From an uncultured Prevotellaceae bacterium (GTDB lineage Bacteria; Bacteroidota; Bacteroidia; Bacteroidales; Bacteroidaceae), in assembly GCA_947170495.1 (NCBI GenBank), contig CAMVUB010000015.1, positions 1-52,469 on the forward strand: a DNA stretch of 52,469 nt, in the 5' to 3' direction. Positions 52,001 to 52,469 of the stretch are shown here, piece after piece (position 1 is the first letter of the stretch; each line of letters starts with the position of its first letter). The notes under the pieces are model-generated. The model saw nothing but the letters and a program-made list of their open reading frames with translations, was not told the DNA's origin and searched no databases. Both the position numbers and the translations under genes were made by a program.

Positions 52001-52237
52001 ATGAAGAATATATGGTTATCAGGAATGTTCAGTGCCCTGACACTATCGTCCTCACAAGCCATGGCCAGTGTGACTGGAGATGCGGGTTATGTACCATCCA
52101 ATGACTTGACATTGTGGTATCTCCAACCCGCTGAGAGCCATGGCGTGAGCAACGCGTGGATGGACTATTATCTGCTATTAGGCAACGGACAAACGGCTAA
52201 TGGGACTCTTCTTTATATGGGCTCATATATTGAATAG
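52001..52237 (+). pseudogene. Truncated GH95-like N-terminus
   Basis: 78 aa: signal peptide (MKNIWLSGMFSALTLSSSQA) and 'DLTLWYLQPAESHGVSNAWM' then DYYLLLGNGQTANGTLLYMG, resembling the N-terminus of GH95-type alpha-fucosidases (LWY..PA..W...LPLGNG..GAMVFG). A stop follows at 52237. Beyond it no frame continues the family, so it is a broken gene or a small unrelated secreted protein. Confidence 0.4.
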
Positions 52238-52469
52238 CAAAATAGTTAGTGGCAGTAATTCAAATAAGATGCAATATGAGTAACTACAATTGCAAGTATG
52301 ATTCTCAAATGCGTAGAATCGTGATTCCGCTATTAGGGTTTAAAGAATTCCATCATACAAATAACAACAATGATGGACATAGCAACTTGGATGACTTCAT
52401 AGGCCGAGAAACAATTTTGGCGTATAGGTCAAATTGCAGGATAGTTTAGTGGTACTTTGTTTCAATGGG
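52238..52469. other. Right edge, no recognised gene
   Basis: A 66-codon frame (52249-52449, CRIVIPLLGFKEFHH-like) shows no family features. AT-rich, possibly decayed continuation of the broken gene. Confidence 0.4.

Overview
The window looks like the chromosome of a Bacteroidales bacterium close to Prevotella. The evidence is: (i) at least 16 genes have the Bacteroidetes -7 box TAnnTTTG 15-60 nt before the start, with almost no Shine-Dalgarno sequences; (ii) housekeeping proteins (PNPase, SufS, RuvB, the gluconate-5-dehydrogenase-type SDR, CydA/B with DUF4492) match the Bacteroidales versions; (iii) several secreted proteins end in the short Prevotella/T9SS-style tail (YxLxGxR...GIxIxxGKKVxVK). 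Most of the window is GC-rich core sequence. Two stretches, about 42.1-44.8 kb and 47.2-52.4 kb, are clearly AT-richer and accessory.

Layout. 0.5-4.75 kb (minus): a 1415-aa modular secreted protein. 5.4-9.6 kb (plus): SemiSWEET transporter, ComF-type phosphoribosyltransferase, PNPase, RNase HII. 9.6-14.2 kb (minus): the operon dut - TPR lipoprotein - DUF4292 lipoprotein - EnvC-like murein hydrolase activator. 14.4-17.3 kb (minus): LRR surface protein and WG-type lipoprotein, ending at a strong terminator. 17.5-27.4 kb (plus): dGTPase, S46 peptidase, then Nudix hydrolase - DUF4492 - cydA - cydB - DPP IV-type peptidase. 27.5 kb: a 62-aa mini-protein made only of a signal peptide and a C-terminal tail. 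27.8-29.8 kb: tsaE converging on nadB. 30-31.4 kb: a graveyard of regulator fragments (COG2865-like, RhuM-like) plus a 22-bp tandem array. 31.5-37.0 kb (plus): PBP4-type carboxypeptidase, SDR dehydrogenase, a probable structured non-coding RNA, mutS. 37.0-39.4 kb (minus): ruvB-sufS. 39.5-42.0 kb (plus): a Rid-family protein and an M16 peptidase. 42.1-44.8 kb: an AT-rich island holding an S24-like protein, a small membrane protein and an overlapping two-gene module (PLD-like protein plus four-TM protein), a candidate defence or toxin system. 45.0-52.4 kb (plus): a membrane TPR-HTH regulator followed by secreted proteins: DUF3244, a T9SS cargo, a papain-like C1 peptidase, a serpin with a sorting-like tail, and a truncated GH95-like N-terminus.

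The most unusual genome-wide feature is a set of short repeats. A GC-rich palindrome (core CCCCTCCC-tcac-GGGAGGGG) and several AT-rich simple repeats occur between genes, usually just before a start codon. The same sequences also lie in frame inside conserved genes (cydA, cydB, sufS, ruvB, the Nudix gene, DPP IV, M16) or form their N- or C-termini (S46, TPR lipoprotein, DUF4492). In two genes the repeat also supplies the -33 element of the promoter.

All calls come from reading the sequence and from knowledge of the families; no database search was run.
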